A stretch of DNA of 37,400 nt from an archaeon (lineage in GTDB: Archaea; Thermoproteota; Thermoprotei_A; Marsarchaeales; Marsarchaeaceae): assembly GCA_021800035.1 (NCBI GenBank), contig JAJYZJ010000016.1, forward strand, positions 1-37,400, read 5' to 3'. Position numbers and translations under genes: made by a program. Numbering within the stretch: position 1 is the first letter of the stretch; each line of letters starts with the position of its first letter. Of the stretch, positions 24,992-31,955 are shown piece after piece. A model generated the notes under the pieces. That model had not been told where the DNA came from. It saw only the letters and a list, made by a program, of their open reading frames with translations, and did not search any database.

Positions 24992-26100
24992 TACTCGGGT
25001 GATACGCTCTCGGGAAGACTTATTTCTTGAATTGACCCCCTGTCCGACGACCTGTAGATAGCTTCCATGATCGACATCCCGTAAACCCCCTGTCCTGCTG
25101 TGCACAGCGGCTCTGGGGCTATGTCCTCGCCATTCCGCAGTGCCTTTTTTATCAGCCGCCAGTACTCCTTGTACTCTGCCGTTAAATTTTGCCACGGGTG
25201 TCCCGCAAGAAGAATATTGGACATGAAAAACTGGGTGGCTGCACTGCTGACAAATCTCACCGAATCTTCCTCTATGTGCAAACCGCCAGCGTCACCCAGC
25301 AGTGTGAAATCATGCTTATCCTCTGAAATGTAAGAAGCCCAGGATGTCTCAAGGTACAGACTTGAGCTGTCCTCAAATTCTATCAATCCCGTACCAAAAT
25401 CTTCTACCTCGGACGCTTCCTTGAACCCCGCTGCCTCGGAGGGGTAATCGGACCGCATATCCATTCGGCTAGCAAACACTGAACGCACCTTTCCGTAGAC
25501 CGAGCGTGGTTTTGGAAAGTCCTGCATGAATAGCATCGCATCTATGGAGTGGGAGCCGATGTCGAAAACTGCGCCGCCTCCTGCTAGCTCGCGCTTCAGG
25601 AATGTCGGTCCCGAGGGAATCCCTCTTCTTCTGAGGTGAAGCGCTTTGGAGAAGTATCTATTCCCTAGTGCCCCCCGTGATACCATTTGGCGCGCAGTGC
25701 GTATACTTCTGTTGAGCCTCAATTCGTGCCCGACCACTAGGAGTTTGCCTTTGGCACGGGACAACTCGGCAAGTTCAATTGCCTCATTAAGGGTCGTGGC
25801 CATAGGTTTCTCCACAACGACGGCGCTGCCGGATTCTAGCGCGAACTTCGAAGCAGATGCATGGAATCGGTGCGGGATTGCAACCAACACGATATCGGGG
25901 TTCTCTCTTGCAATCATCTCTTTGTAGTCAGTGTAGAACTTTGGGATCCCATATCTAGACTGTACAGCGCGTCCCACTGGTTCACTGGTGTCAGCACATG
26001 CCACTATGTTCGTGAGACTGTCATCTTTTATTGCCGGGAGATGGGCAAGCTGTACCCAGCTTCCGCAACCTATGATTCCGAGCTCAAGCTTAGAACTCAT
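24976..26100 (-). CDS. Gfo/Idh/MocA-family NAD(P)-dependent sugar oxidoreductase
   Basis: Two-domain dehydrogenase, 374 residues. Rossmann GIIGCGSWVQLAHLPA (about 8-23), the VVEKPMATT block with the conserved Lys (about 92-100), and the C-terminal sheet with GGAVFDIGSHSIDAMLF containing the catalytic-type Asp/His. The family oxidises or epimerises sugars, amino sugars and inositols; some members act on UDP-GlcNAc or on N-acetylhexosamines. Its place between the kinase and MurQ suggests an amino-sugar substrate, but this cannot be read from the sequence. ATG start at 26100. Same strand as murQ, about 90 bases downstream of its stop, probably cotranscribed. Confidence 0.88.
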   Translation of the reverse strand: MSSKLELGIIGCGSWVQLAHLPAIKDDSLTNIVACADTSEPVGRAVQSRYGIPKFYTDYKEMIARENPDIVLVAIPHRFHASASKFALESGSAVVVEKPMATTLNEAIELAELSRAKGKLLVVGHELRLNRSIRTARQMVSRGALGNRYFSKALHLRRRGIPSGPTFLKRELAGGGAVFDIGSHSIDAMLFMQDFPKPRSVYGKVRSVFASRMDMRSDYPSEAAGFKEASEVEDFGTGLIEFEDSSSLYLETSWASYISEDKHDFTLLGDAGGLHIEEDSVRFVSSAATQFFMSNILLAGHPWQNLTAEYKEYWRLIKKALRNGEDIAPEPLCTAGQGVYGMSIMEAIYRSSDRGSIQEISLPESVSPEYSTES

Positions 26101-26192
26101 TGCGCAGTCTTTCGAGACGCCTCCGAGCTCTAAGATTATTGCTTCGCCGGAACTGGGGCAGGAACGGTCACAACGCCCTGCACCAAACTACA

Positions 26193-27107
26193 TTAGGAAT
26201 CCATGCCCGGAATACGCCGTAAATGACCATCTGCTTGTTGGATGAGCTTCAGAGCCCTTTCTTTTGTTACTCCTAGGCGGATCATCACAATGGCAACCTT
26301 AACGTGATAGCCGGACGCCTTCAGAGCAGCTACTGCCCTGCTTTCATCCGCACTGGTGAGCTCTTGCACCATCCGCTCGGCCCTGAGTCTTGTCTTCTCG
26401 GTGACCGGCTCTAAATCCACCATATAGTTGCTGTAAACCCTCCCGAGCTTTATCATTACGGTTGTGGATATTGAGTTCAGAACAAGTTTGCACGCCGTGC
26501 CGGCCTTCATCCTTGTGGAGCCAGTTATGACCTCAGGACCGGTATCTATGAAAATCGGGAGGTCAACCGCCTCCAGCAGGCCGACTCTATTCGAGCTAAG
26601 CCCAGCGGTTGTACCACCAAGTCTTTTTGCGTATCTTACTAGCTCTAGCACATAAGGGGTTCTGCCGCTTGCCGAGATTGCGAGAAGCAAGTCCTTTCCT
26701 GAGAGCCGGACGGCTCTCGCGTCCAGCCCCGCCAGACGCACATTGTCTTCGGCTCCTTCTACCGGCCCTCTGAGCGCCCGAGTCCCCCCTGCTACCAGCG
26801 CTATAACAGTTTCGGCTCCTGCCCTGTAGGTTGGTTTACATTCGGCAGCGTCCACCATGGCCAGTCTGCCGCTTGTTCCTGCACCTGCATACACCAGTCG
26901 GCCCCCCTCCCCGATAACTTTGCAAGCGCGCTCGACCAGTAACGTGATTTCAGGTATTGCCTTGGCAACTGCGGAAGCCACGGTAGCGTCCTCTCTGTTT
27001 ATCAGCCGCAGAACTGAGCCTGTATCAAGCAAATCTATGTTCTCTGTAAGCGGATTGGGGAGTTCGGTCGAGAGTCTTTTTTTTCCATTGTTCTTTGGTG
27101 AATTCAA
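26193..27107 (-). CDS. murQ: N-acetylmuramic acid 6-phosphate etherase
   Basis: Lyase that removes D-lactate from MurNAc 6-phosphate to give GlcNAc 6-phosphate. The 304-residue protein has the classic MurQ blocks: STELPNPLTENIDLLD (13-28), the SIS-fold VYAGAGTSGRLAMVDAAEC (72-90), GAEDNVRL, AISASGRTPYV (143-153) and TGPEVITGSTRMKAGTACK (189-207). Both catalytic glutamates are present, in DAAEC (Glu89) and EGAED (Glu120). The C-terminal UBA-like helical end is present, so it looks fully active. TTG start at 27107 lies 27 bases from the centre of a strong TATA element, so translation would begin at the very 5' end of the mRNA. GckR-like regulators share the SIS fold, but length and motifs fit MurQ. 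Notable because archaea have no MurNAc of their own. Confidence 0.93.
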   Translation of the reverse strand: MNSPKNNGKKRLSTELPNPLTENIDLLDTGSVLRLINREDATVASAVAKAIPEITLLVERACKVIGEGGRLVYAGAGTSGRLAMVDAAECKPTYRAGAETVIALVAGGTRALRGPVEGAEDNVRLAGLDARAVRLSGKDLLLAISASGRTPYVLELVRYAKRLGGTTAGLSSNRVGLLEAVDLPIFIDTGPEVITGSTRMKAGTACKLVLNSISTTVMIKLGRVYSNYMVDLEPVTEKTRLRAERMVQELTSADESRAVAALKASGYHVKVAIVMIRLGVTKERALKLIQQADGHLRRIPGMDS

Positions 27108-27129
27108 GCCGTTGGTGCTTATCTCGGGT

Positions 27130-27139
27130 GAATATTAAG
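27130..27139 (-). promoter_or_regulatory. TATA-like promoter of murQ
   Basis: Reads CTTAATATTC on the minus strand, centred 27 bases before the TTG start codon, which predicts a leaderless mRNA and confirms the TTG start. Confidence 0.6.
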
Positions 27140-27408
27140 AGAAAGCCAGCACTTCAGGAAACCGCTGAACAATGGCTTCTCCCGGAAACATGGTCGGCCA
27201 AGGATCACCTAGAAGGTTGCCACTTCAGGCGAGCTCGCTTTCCTCGCTTGGCTAGTCACAGAAGCGTCGACCGGAGAGCAACCGCTGCTTTTCAAATTAA
27301 GATTGAAAAACAACAGGAAGATCGTAGCATTTGAGGGATGTTTTATATGCGAGGAACGCAAAATGCACACAAAAGTCAAGGAGACATATGGTCCCAAGTG
27401 CTTGGTAT

Positions 27409-27431
27409 GAGGTCATATACGATGAAACCTC
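27409..27431 (+). promoter_or_regulatory. TATA element flanked by an inverted repeat, NagA-SIS gene
   Basis: GTCATATAC (27412-27420) is centred about 35 bases before GTG 27451. GAGGT (27409-27413) and ACCTC (27427-27431) are inverted copies on either side, a layout that would suit a repressor controlling the box. Confidence 0.4.
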
Positions 27432-27450
27432 GGATTGAGAGTGAGACTTA

Positions 27451-29805
27451 GTGGGAGTCGGCCCCAAGATGGTCGGGACTAAGGACGCGGGCTCAAGCCC
27501 GCGGAATTGGGAGGTTGACTTCGAGGCGCTGCGAACAGCCCTGGCTCGTGAAAGGTTATCGCTCAGCGCCGCAATGGCAACCCCTGACTGGGTCTCCGCC
27601 AGGGCTACAATTACGATTTCTGGGGGCAGAGTTGAACAGGTGTTTCAGGATGCTTCGTTGGTGCCGAACGACATAGGATTCACCGTCGAACTCCCTTGGT
27701 TGCTGGCTCCAGGATTCGTGGACATGCATACGCATGGAGCGTTTGGCTTCGACACTCTGACCTCCGCCGGAGATGCCGCGGCGTTCGAAGCTTATCGGGA
27801 GAGACTTGCTACCACTGGCACCACATCCTTTTGCCCCACGCTGGCGACGGCTCATGTGCAGCGCTTAGCAGAAACAGCATCCTCACTTCTCAAAGGAGAA
27901 GGGGGTTCGAGGGTCTTGGGGGTGCACTACGAGGGTCCATTCCTGAATCCTGCTAGGAAGGGAGCACAGGACCTACGCTACCTGCTTACTCCAGATTCCG
28001 AGATTGCGGGCAGGCTTTTTGAAGCGTCACAGCAACCCTCCGAACCAAACAGGTTCAAGACCGTGTTTACGCTCGCCCCAGAGCTGCGCGGAGCAATAGA
28101 GCTTGCTCAGGAGCTCGCCAAGCGGGGAGCAATAGTTTCAGCGGGGCATTCTGATGCCGACTACTCTACAGCAGCCGAAGCTTTCAGATCCGGTTTTTCC
28201 CACGTGACACACCTGTACAATGCAATGCGTCCAATGAGTCACCATGATCCGGGAATAATCGGTGCAGCGCTTTCCCTCGCTGACGTAGGGGTGGACGTTG
28301 TCATGGACGGCCATCATGTTGACCCTTCAGTTATTCTCTCTACTATAAGGACGAAATCGCCTGAAAAGGTAACAGGAATAACAGACTCCTTGCTTTGCGC
28401 AGGTCTTCCGGAAGGGGTATATGATTTCGGAGGAAGAGGGATTGTGGTGGAAGGGGGGGTAGCCAAGCTTACTGATGGAACTGTGGCCGGTAGCACAGTT
28501 TTCCTCAAGGACGAACTTCTTGTGGGAACTGAAAAAGTAGGGGCAACGGTGTTTGATTCCTTGAAAATGCTTACCCGTGCTCCCTCGCTCGCGCTTCGTC
28601 TTCCAGAGGTTGGCGAAATCAGGGAAGGAGCGTTTGCGGATTTCGCAGTGCTCGACAAAGCCTCTCTCACAGTTCTTGGGAGTGTAATCGGGGGAAAACA
28701 ACTCTACATTGCTTCGCCTCAACCCGGTGAGAAATGGCGCCCAAAAAGAGCGATGTATGAGGAGATTTACGAACAACCCAGCCGGGTGCGTGCAACCTTG
28801 TCGCAGATTGGGGCGCCGGCTCTTGCAGGAGCAGAGATGATACTTCGGTCCAAACCGAGAGTCGTATACCTGGTTGGAAGCGGAACGAGTTACCACGCCG
28901 CATTGGCCGCGAGATTTGCGCTCACAGAACTGGCAGGCGTGCAGGCTGTGCCGATAGCGGCTTCAGAGTTTCCGAACTGGATAGGACCAAGCGTCACCGA
29001 TCATTCTGTCGTAATAGCTATCTCTCAGTCGGGAGAGAGCCTAGATACGGTGAATGCAGTGAGGCACGCTCGGGCCATGGGATTTCCAGTAGTTTGCGTA
29101 ACGAATAAACAAACGAGCACAATCTCTCAGCTCGCCAACCTGACCCTCGAGATTAGGGCTGGTGAAGAGCGTGCGGTAACCGCCACCAAGTCGTACACCT
29201 GTACGCTCGTCGCTCTATACTCGCTTGCCCTTGAGCTAGGCTTCGCAAACGGTAGGCTCCCGAGCGAGAAATTCTTCTCACTTAAGTCTAGGCTGCTAGG
29301 TATTCCAGAGGACCTTTCGGAGACCATTATAGAGTGTGACTGGATGGCCAAAAGAGCGGCCGCTGCACTCGTAAAGTTCAGGGCTGCGTTTGCGATGGGT
29401 ACGGGTCAAGGCTATGCCGCAGCGCTCGAAGCAGCTCTAAAAATGAAGGAAGCTGCCAACTTTTTCGCAGAGGGTTTTGCTACACGAGAATTCTTGCACG
29501 GGCCCATGCAGCTATTAAGTAGCGAAACCTGTGTTCTTATTCTGAATCCGGCTGAGCCTGGCCCTGAGCTGCTCGAGCTTATCCAAAGGTTCAAAAAGTT
29601 CGGCAGTGCTACGGTAGCCGTAATGCCAAAACGGCTCGACAACCCATTTCTAGATTATCTTCTGCCCCTGCCTGTCGCTCCCCCATCTGCGTTTACAGCC
29701 GCGTTTCTTGCTGTTCCAGCGCAGTTGCTAGCTTACTATCTGGCGGTGGATAGGGGGCTCAATCCCGACAGCCCGGATAAACTAAGCAAAGTGGTGGGTG
29801 CATAA
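27451..29805 (+). CDS. Fusion of GlcNAc-6-phosphate deacetylase (NagA) and a GlmS-type SIS isomerase/deaminase
   Basis: 784 residues in one frame. Residues about 50-425 are NagA: metal HxH in DMHTHG (93, 95), HYEGPFLN (Glu161), AGHSD (His233), THLYNAM (His254), DGHH, and the catalytic Asp in TDS (312). Residues about 435-784 are the SIS half of GlmS without the glutaminase domain: MYEEIYEQP (435-443), GSGTSYHA (476-483), SQSGES (525-530), KEAANFFAEGF with Glu667, LHGP (His683) and a C-terminal Lys780 in DKLSKVV. The equivalents of GlmS active-site Glu, His and Lys are all present. Predicted chemistry: GlcNAc-6-P to acetate plus GlcN-6-P, then to fructose 6-phosphate plus ammonia. GTG start at 27451; the first 45 residues are an extra N-terminal region. 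Its stop abuts the GTG of the next gene. Confidence 0.92.
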   Translation: MGVGPKMVGTKDAGSSPRNWEVDFEALRTALARERLSLSAAMATPDWVSARATITISGGRVEQVFQDASLVPNDIGFTVELPWLLAPGFVDMHTHGAFGFDTLTSAGDAAAFEAYRERLATTGTTSFCPTLATAHVQRLAETASSLLKGEGGSRVLGVHYEGPFLNPARKGAQDLRYLLTPDSEIAGRLFEASQQPSEPNRFKTVFTLAPELRGAIELAQELAKRGAIVSAGHSDADYSTAAEAFRSGFSHVTHLYNAMRPMSHHDPGIIGAALSLADVGVDVVMDGHHVDPSVILSTIRTKSPEKVTGITDSLLCAGLPEGVYDFGGRGIVVEGGVAKLTDGTVAGSTVFLKDELLVGTEKVGATVFDSLKMLTRAPSLALRLPEVGEIREGAFADFAVLDKASLTVLGSVIGGKQLYIASPQPGEKWRPKRAMYEEIYEQPSRVRATLSQIGAPALAGAEMILRSKPRVVYLVGSGTSYHAALAARFALTELAGVQAVPIAASEFPNWIGPSVTDHSVVIAISQSGESLDTVNAVRHARAMGFPVVCVTNKQTSTISQLANLTLEIRAGEERAVTATKSYTCTLVALYSLALELGFANGRLPSEKFFSLKSRLLGIPEDLSETIIECDWMAKRAAAALVKFRAAFAMGTGQGYAAALEAALKMKEAANFFAEGFATREFLHGPMQLLSSETCVLILNPAEPGPELLELIQRFKKFGSATVAVMPKRLDNPFLDYLLPLPVAPPSAFTAAFLAVPAQLLAYYLAVDRGLNPDSPDKLSKVVGA

Positions 29806-30477
29806 GTGCAGAAATTTGACCGGACCTTTGTCTTTACGCTTAACGACACCTTATACGACGCCACATTTCAGAGAAGCCAGGCCAGGCTGGCCGCAGTCGA
29901 AGCGATGATAGAAAATGGCCTGCCAGTAGACGTTGAAACTGCCTACAACAATCTCGAAGAAGTGGTTAATTCACTTGGGTCGGATGCACCAGACCATTTC
30001 AATGTCATGCTTGAAAGAATGGGTTTTGGAGCCGACTCGCGCATAATAGCTGCAGGCGTAGTCGCTTACAGAGAAGTAAGCAGGGCCGCACTGCGACCAT
30101 ATCCCGATGTCCAGGTTGTGTTACTTGGCCTTCGAGATAAGCAAAACAGGTTGGTGTTGTTGAGTTCAGGAGACCCTGTCAAGGAGTGGGAAAAGCTGAT
30201 CATTTTGGGACTGGCTCACCTGTTCCACGCGGTTTTTATCGAAAAGGCAGCTTTCGGTAAAGAGTTCCTGATCGGTTCGTTGGATCGGGTGGGGGTTGCT
30301 CCAAATGAGGCTATACTGGTAAGTGGAAATGAGGACGAACTCAAAGCAGCTAGTGAGCTTGCGCTTCAGACATACCATTTTGCGCCAAGGATTCCCGGGA
30401 GGACACCTAGGCTGCCTCTGCCTACGGGTTCCAGGTATCGGACGATTAAGAGACTGGATGATTTACTCAAGATTTGA
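29806..30477 (+). CDS. HAD-family protein with lost catalytic aspartates (pseudoenzyme)
   Basis: 223 residues aligning over the whole length with archaeal HAD hydrolases of the CTE7 type (RPYPDV, SSGDPVKEWEKLIILGL, VGVAPNEAILVSG). Motif I, normally FDLDDTLYD, is here FTLNDTLYD (10-18): the nucleophile Asp is Thr and the acid-base Asp is Asn. Motif IV, normally GDxxxxD, is degenerate (SGNEDELKAA). Motif II Ser (SSG) and a Lys near motif III remain. The frame is intact and the rest well kept, so this is a maintained protein that probably no longer dephosphorylates. The GTG start follows the stop of the NagA-SIS gene with no gap (TAA-GTG), so the two are translationally coupled. A regulatory or sugar-phosphate-binding role is inference. 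Confidence 0.85.
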   Translation: MQKFDRTFVFTLNDTLYDATFQRSQARLAAVEAMIENGLPVDVETAYNNLEEVVNSLGSDAPDHFNVMLERMGFGADSRIIAAGVVAYREVSRAALRPYPDVQVVLLGLRDKQNRLVLLSSGDPVKEWEKLIILGLAHLFHAVFIEKAAFGKEFLIGSLDRVGVAPNEAILVSGNEDELKAASELALQTYHFAPRIPGRTPRLPLPTGSRYRTIKRLDDLLKI

Positions 30478-30980
30478 ACGTACTAACGCGAAAATTGCAC
30501 TGAGTTGGTAGGCTCACAAACGCGCTCGGGTTGGACTTGACAGTGGGTAGGTCAAGCGGGCCAGTTCAGTCAGGCAAGGAGCTTTATGCTTGTCCCAGTA
30601 AGCGTGCGTACCGGCCAGTCCACTTTTCAACCCGACCGGTCCATTCCGGTATTCATCCGAGATACCTGAGATTTCCAGCTGCCTAGTGAGCAGAGTGAGC
30701 CTCTGCATGGATAACTCTGGAGCCGAATTCTACTAGTCTAGTCCTGCTCACGCTGTGGGTACAAGTTGGGTCCCCTCCCTCTTTTGCGTTTGAAATCATG
30801 CGTTCTGCTCGTAATTCTTAAAGGGGGTTCAAGTTCACGCGGCTCTGCGACTGGGGCTATACCGAACTGGTGTGGACGTTTTGTAGTGGGTGCGGACAGC
30901 GAAAGAACTTTTTTCCAATCATGCCGCAGAATAACAGTTTCTCAGAGCAAAAGCGTCTCGTATTACAGGCAGAAAAAGCT
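30478..30980. other. Hairpin-rich gene-free stretch between convergent genes
   Basis: About 500 bases. Inverted repeats seen: CTTGAC/GTCAAG at 30536-30556, GGCAAG/CTTGTCC at 30574-30596 (one bulge), ACCGG/CCGGT near 30636-30650, and GCAGAG-TGAGC-CTCTGC at 30690-30706. A TATA-like TTCTTAAAGG lies near 30813-30822 on the plus strand. A minus frame at 30514-30708 (64 codons) overlaps the hairpins and has no recognised motif. Next to the ECF T stop, a T5 run on the minus strand (30973-30977) may end that transcript. Could be a structured RNA, an insertion-element remnant, or only terminators. Confidence 0.4.
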
Positions 30981-31952
30981 TCAGAATCCCTGATACCCTA
31001 TTGTTCTGCCGAAGCCGAGCAGAATGGCAATCAAGCTGAGAGCGAGGCCAGCTATCATTATTCCGATCATGGTATAGTCGGAGCGAGAAAAGCTGATGTC
31101 ATACATGTATGTCCGAGTCGGAAAGGCCCGAAACGCTCGCGTATCTGCCGAAATTGCTATGTTTTTCGCCCCTCGCAAAAGATACACCATAACTGGGATT
31201 ATGGCCCCGATTGCGCCAGGTATATAATAAAACACTCTCGTAAGAGAATTCGCGTTTGCGCCCAAGCCACGCATCAGCTGGACATTGAACGAAATGCTGA
31301 TGGCATCGAATACTCTTGGGATAGTCCTCATCGCAACTATAAGAGCGAAAGTTAAGGGGATGGGCACCTTCAGTTTGCTTAGTGTCCGAAGAATCTCTGA
31401 AGGCGTGCTAGTCATCACGAGTATAAGAGCCGATAAGATAACAGCGGTAAATCTCGTTGCGACTTGGAATCCGTAGTAGATTCCCTGAAGCGTGAGATTC
31501 GGCTGGTAACCCATAATCCCGAAATAGGACGGCCATGTCCAGATTGGACGCAGAACTGTCGTATGGAAAGCTGTGTCAAGAATGGAGTACGGGGTATAGG
31601 GAGCTAGCGTCCACATGCTTCCGATTGCAGTGGCAAACGTAAGGTAAAGCCCCAAGGCGAGTTTTCTCTTCCCGTTGTTCAGGTTTGCATAGGTGGCCAG
31701 CAGGAGAACAGTAACTATTAGACCTATCCACCAGATGGTGATAGCGCAGATCGTCGTAACGACTAGGCCGAGTGCGATTTTGGTTGCCGGGTTCAATCTG
31801 TAATAGAAACTCCGCCCTCTCTCAAACCTCGTGACTTCCTGAAAACCAGTGAGCCCAATAGCTCTAAAAATCAGCAAAATGGGTAGAAGGATTCCAAACA
31901 GTGCTAGGAACCAGCTCACCGCGTTTACATAGACGATCGAGATAATCTCCAT
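30981..31952 (-). CDS. ECF transporter transmembrane (T) component
   Basis: Membrane coupling protein of an energy-coupling factor importer, 323 residues. It shows multiple hydrophobic segments, the early GFQEVTRFERGRSFYYRLNP block (about 35-54) and the cytoplasmic coupling region with MRGLG and NIAISADTRAFRAFPTRTYM (about 268-287). Very similar in these blocks to the T protein at 89-1018. ATG start at 31952, three bases after the ATPase stop. It completes an S-A-A-T importer operon read right to left. Substrate unknown. Confidence 0.88.
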   Translation of the reverse strand: MEIISIVYVNAVSWFLALFGILLPILLIFRAIGLTGFQEVTRFERGRSFYYRLNPATKIALGLVVTTICAITIWWIGLIVTVLLLATYANLNNGKRKLALGLYLTFATAIGSMWTLAPYTPYSILDTAFHTTVLRPIWTWPSYFGIMGYQPNLTLQGIYYGFQVATRFTAVILSALILVMTSTPSEILRTLSKLKVPIPLTFALIVAMRTIPRVFDAISISFNVQLMRGLGANANSLTRVFYYIPGAIGAIIPVMVYLLRGAKNIAISADTRAFRAFPTRTYMYDISFSRSDYTMIGIMIAGLALSLIAILLGFGRTIGYQGF

Positions 31953-31955
31953 AGC

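Larger units (their letters stand above)
27108..27450. other. Divergent promoter region between murQ and the NagA-SIS fusion
   Basis: About 340 bases without a gene. It holds the minus-strand murQ box (27130-27139), a plus-strand TTTTATATGC (27341-27350) and a second plus-strand box (27412-27420) nearer the fusion gene. Two plus-strand boxes suggest alternative start sites for the fusion or a short leader RNA. A 15-codon frame from ATG 27362 is seen, too short to judge. Confidence 0.5.

Noticed and set aside
30514-30708. A 64-codon minus frame that could be a transposase remnant
   Set aside because: No transposase motif recognised and it coincides with the hairpins; kept only as part of the gene-free stretch.
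30870-31355. A 161-codon plus frame beginning with a CSGCG zinc-ribbon-like start
   Set aside because: Most of it lies antisense to the well-supported ECF T gene and the remaining part has no second Cys pair.
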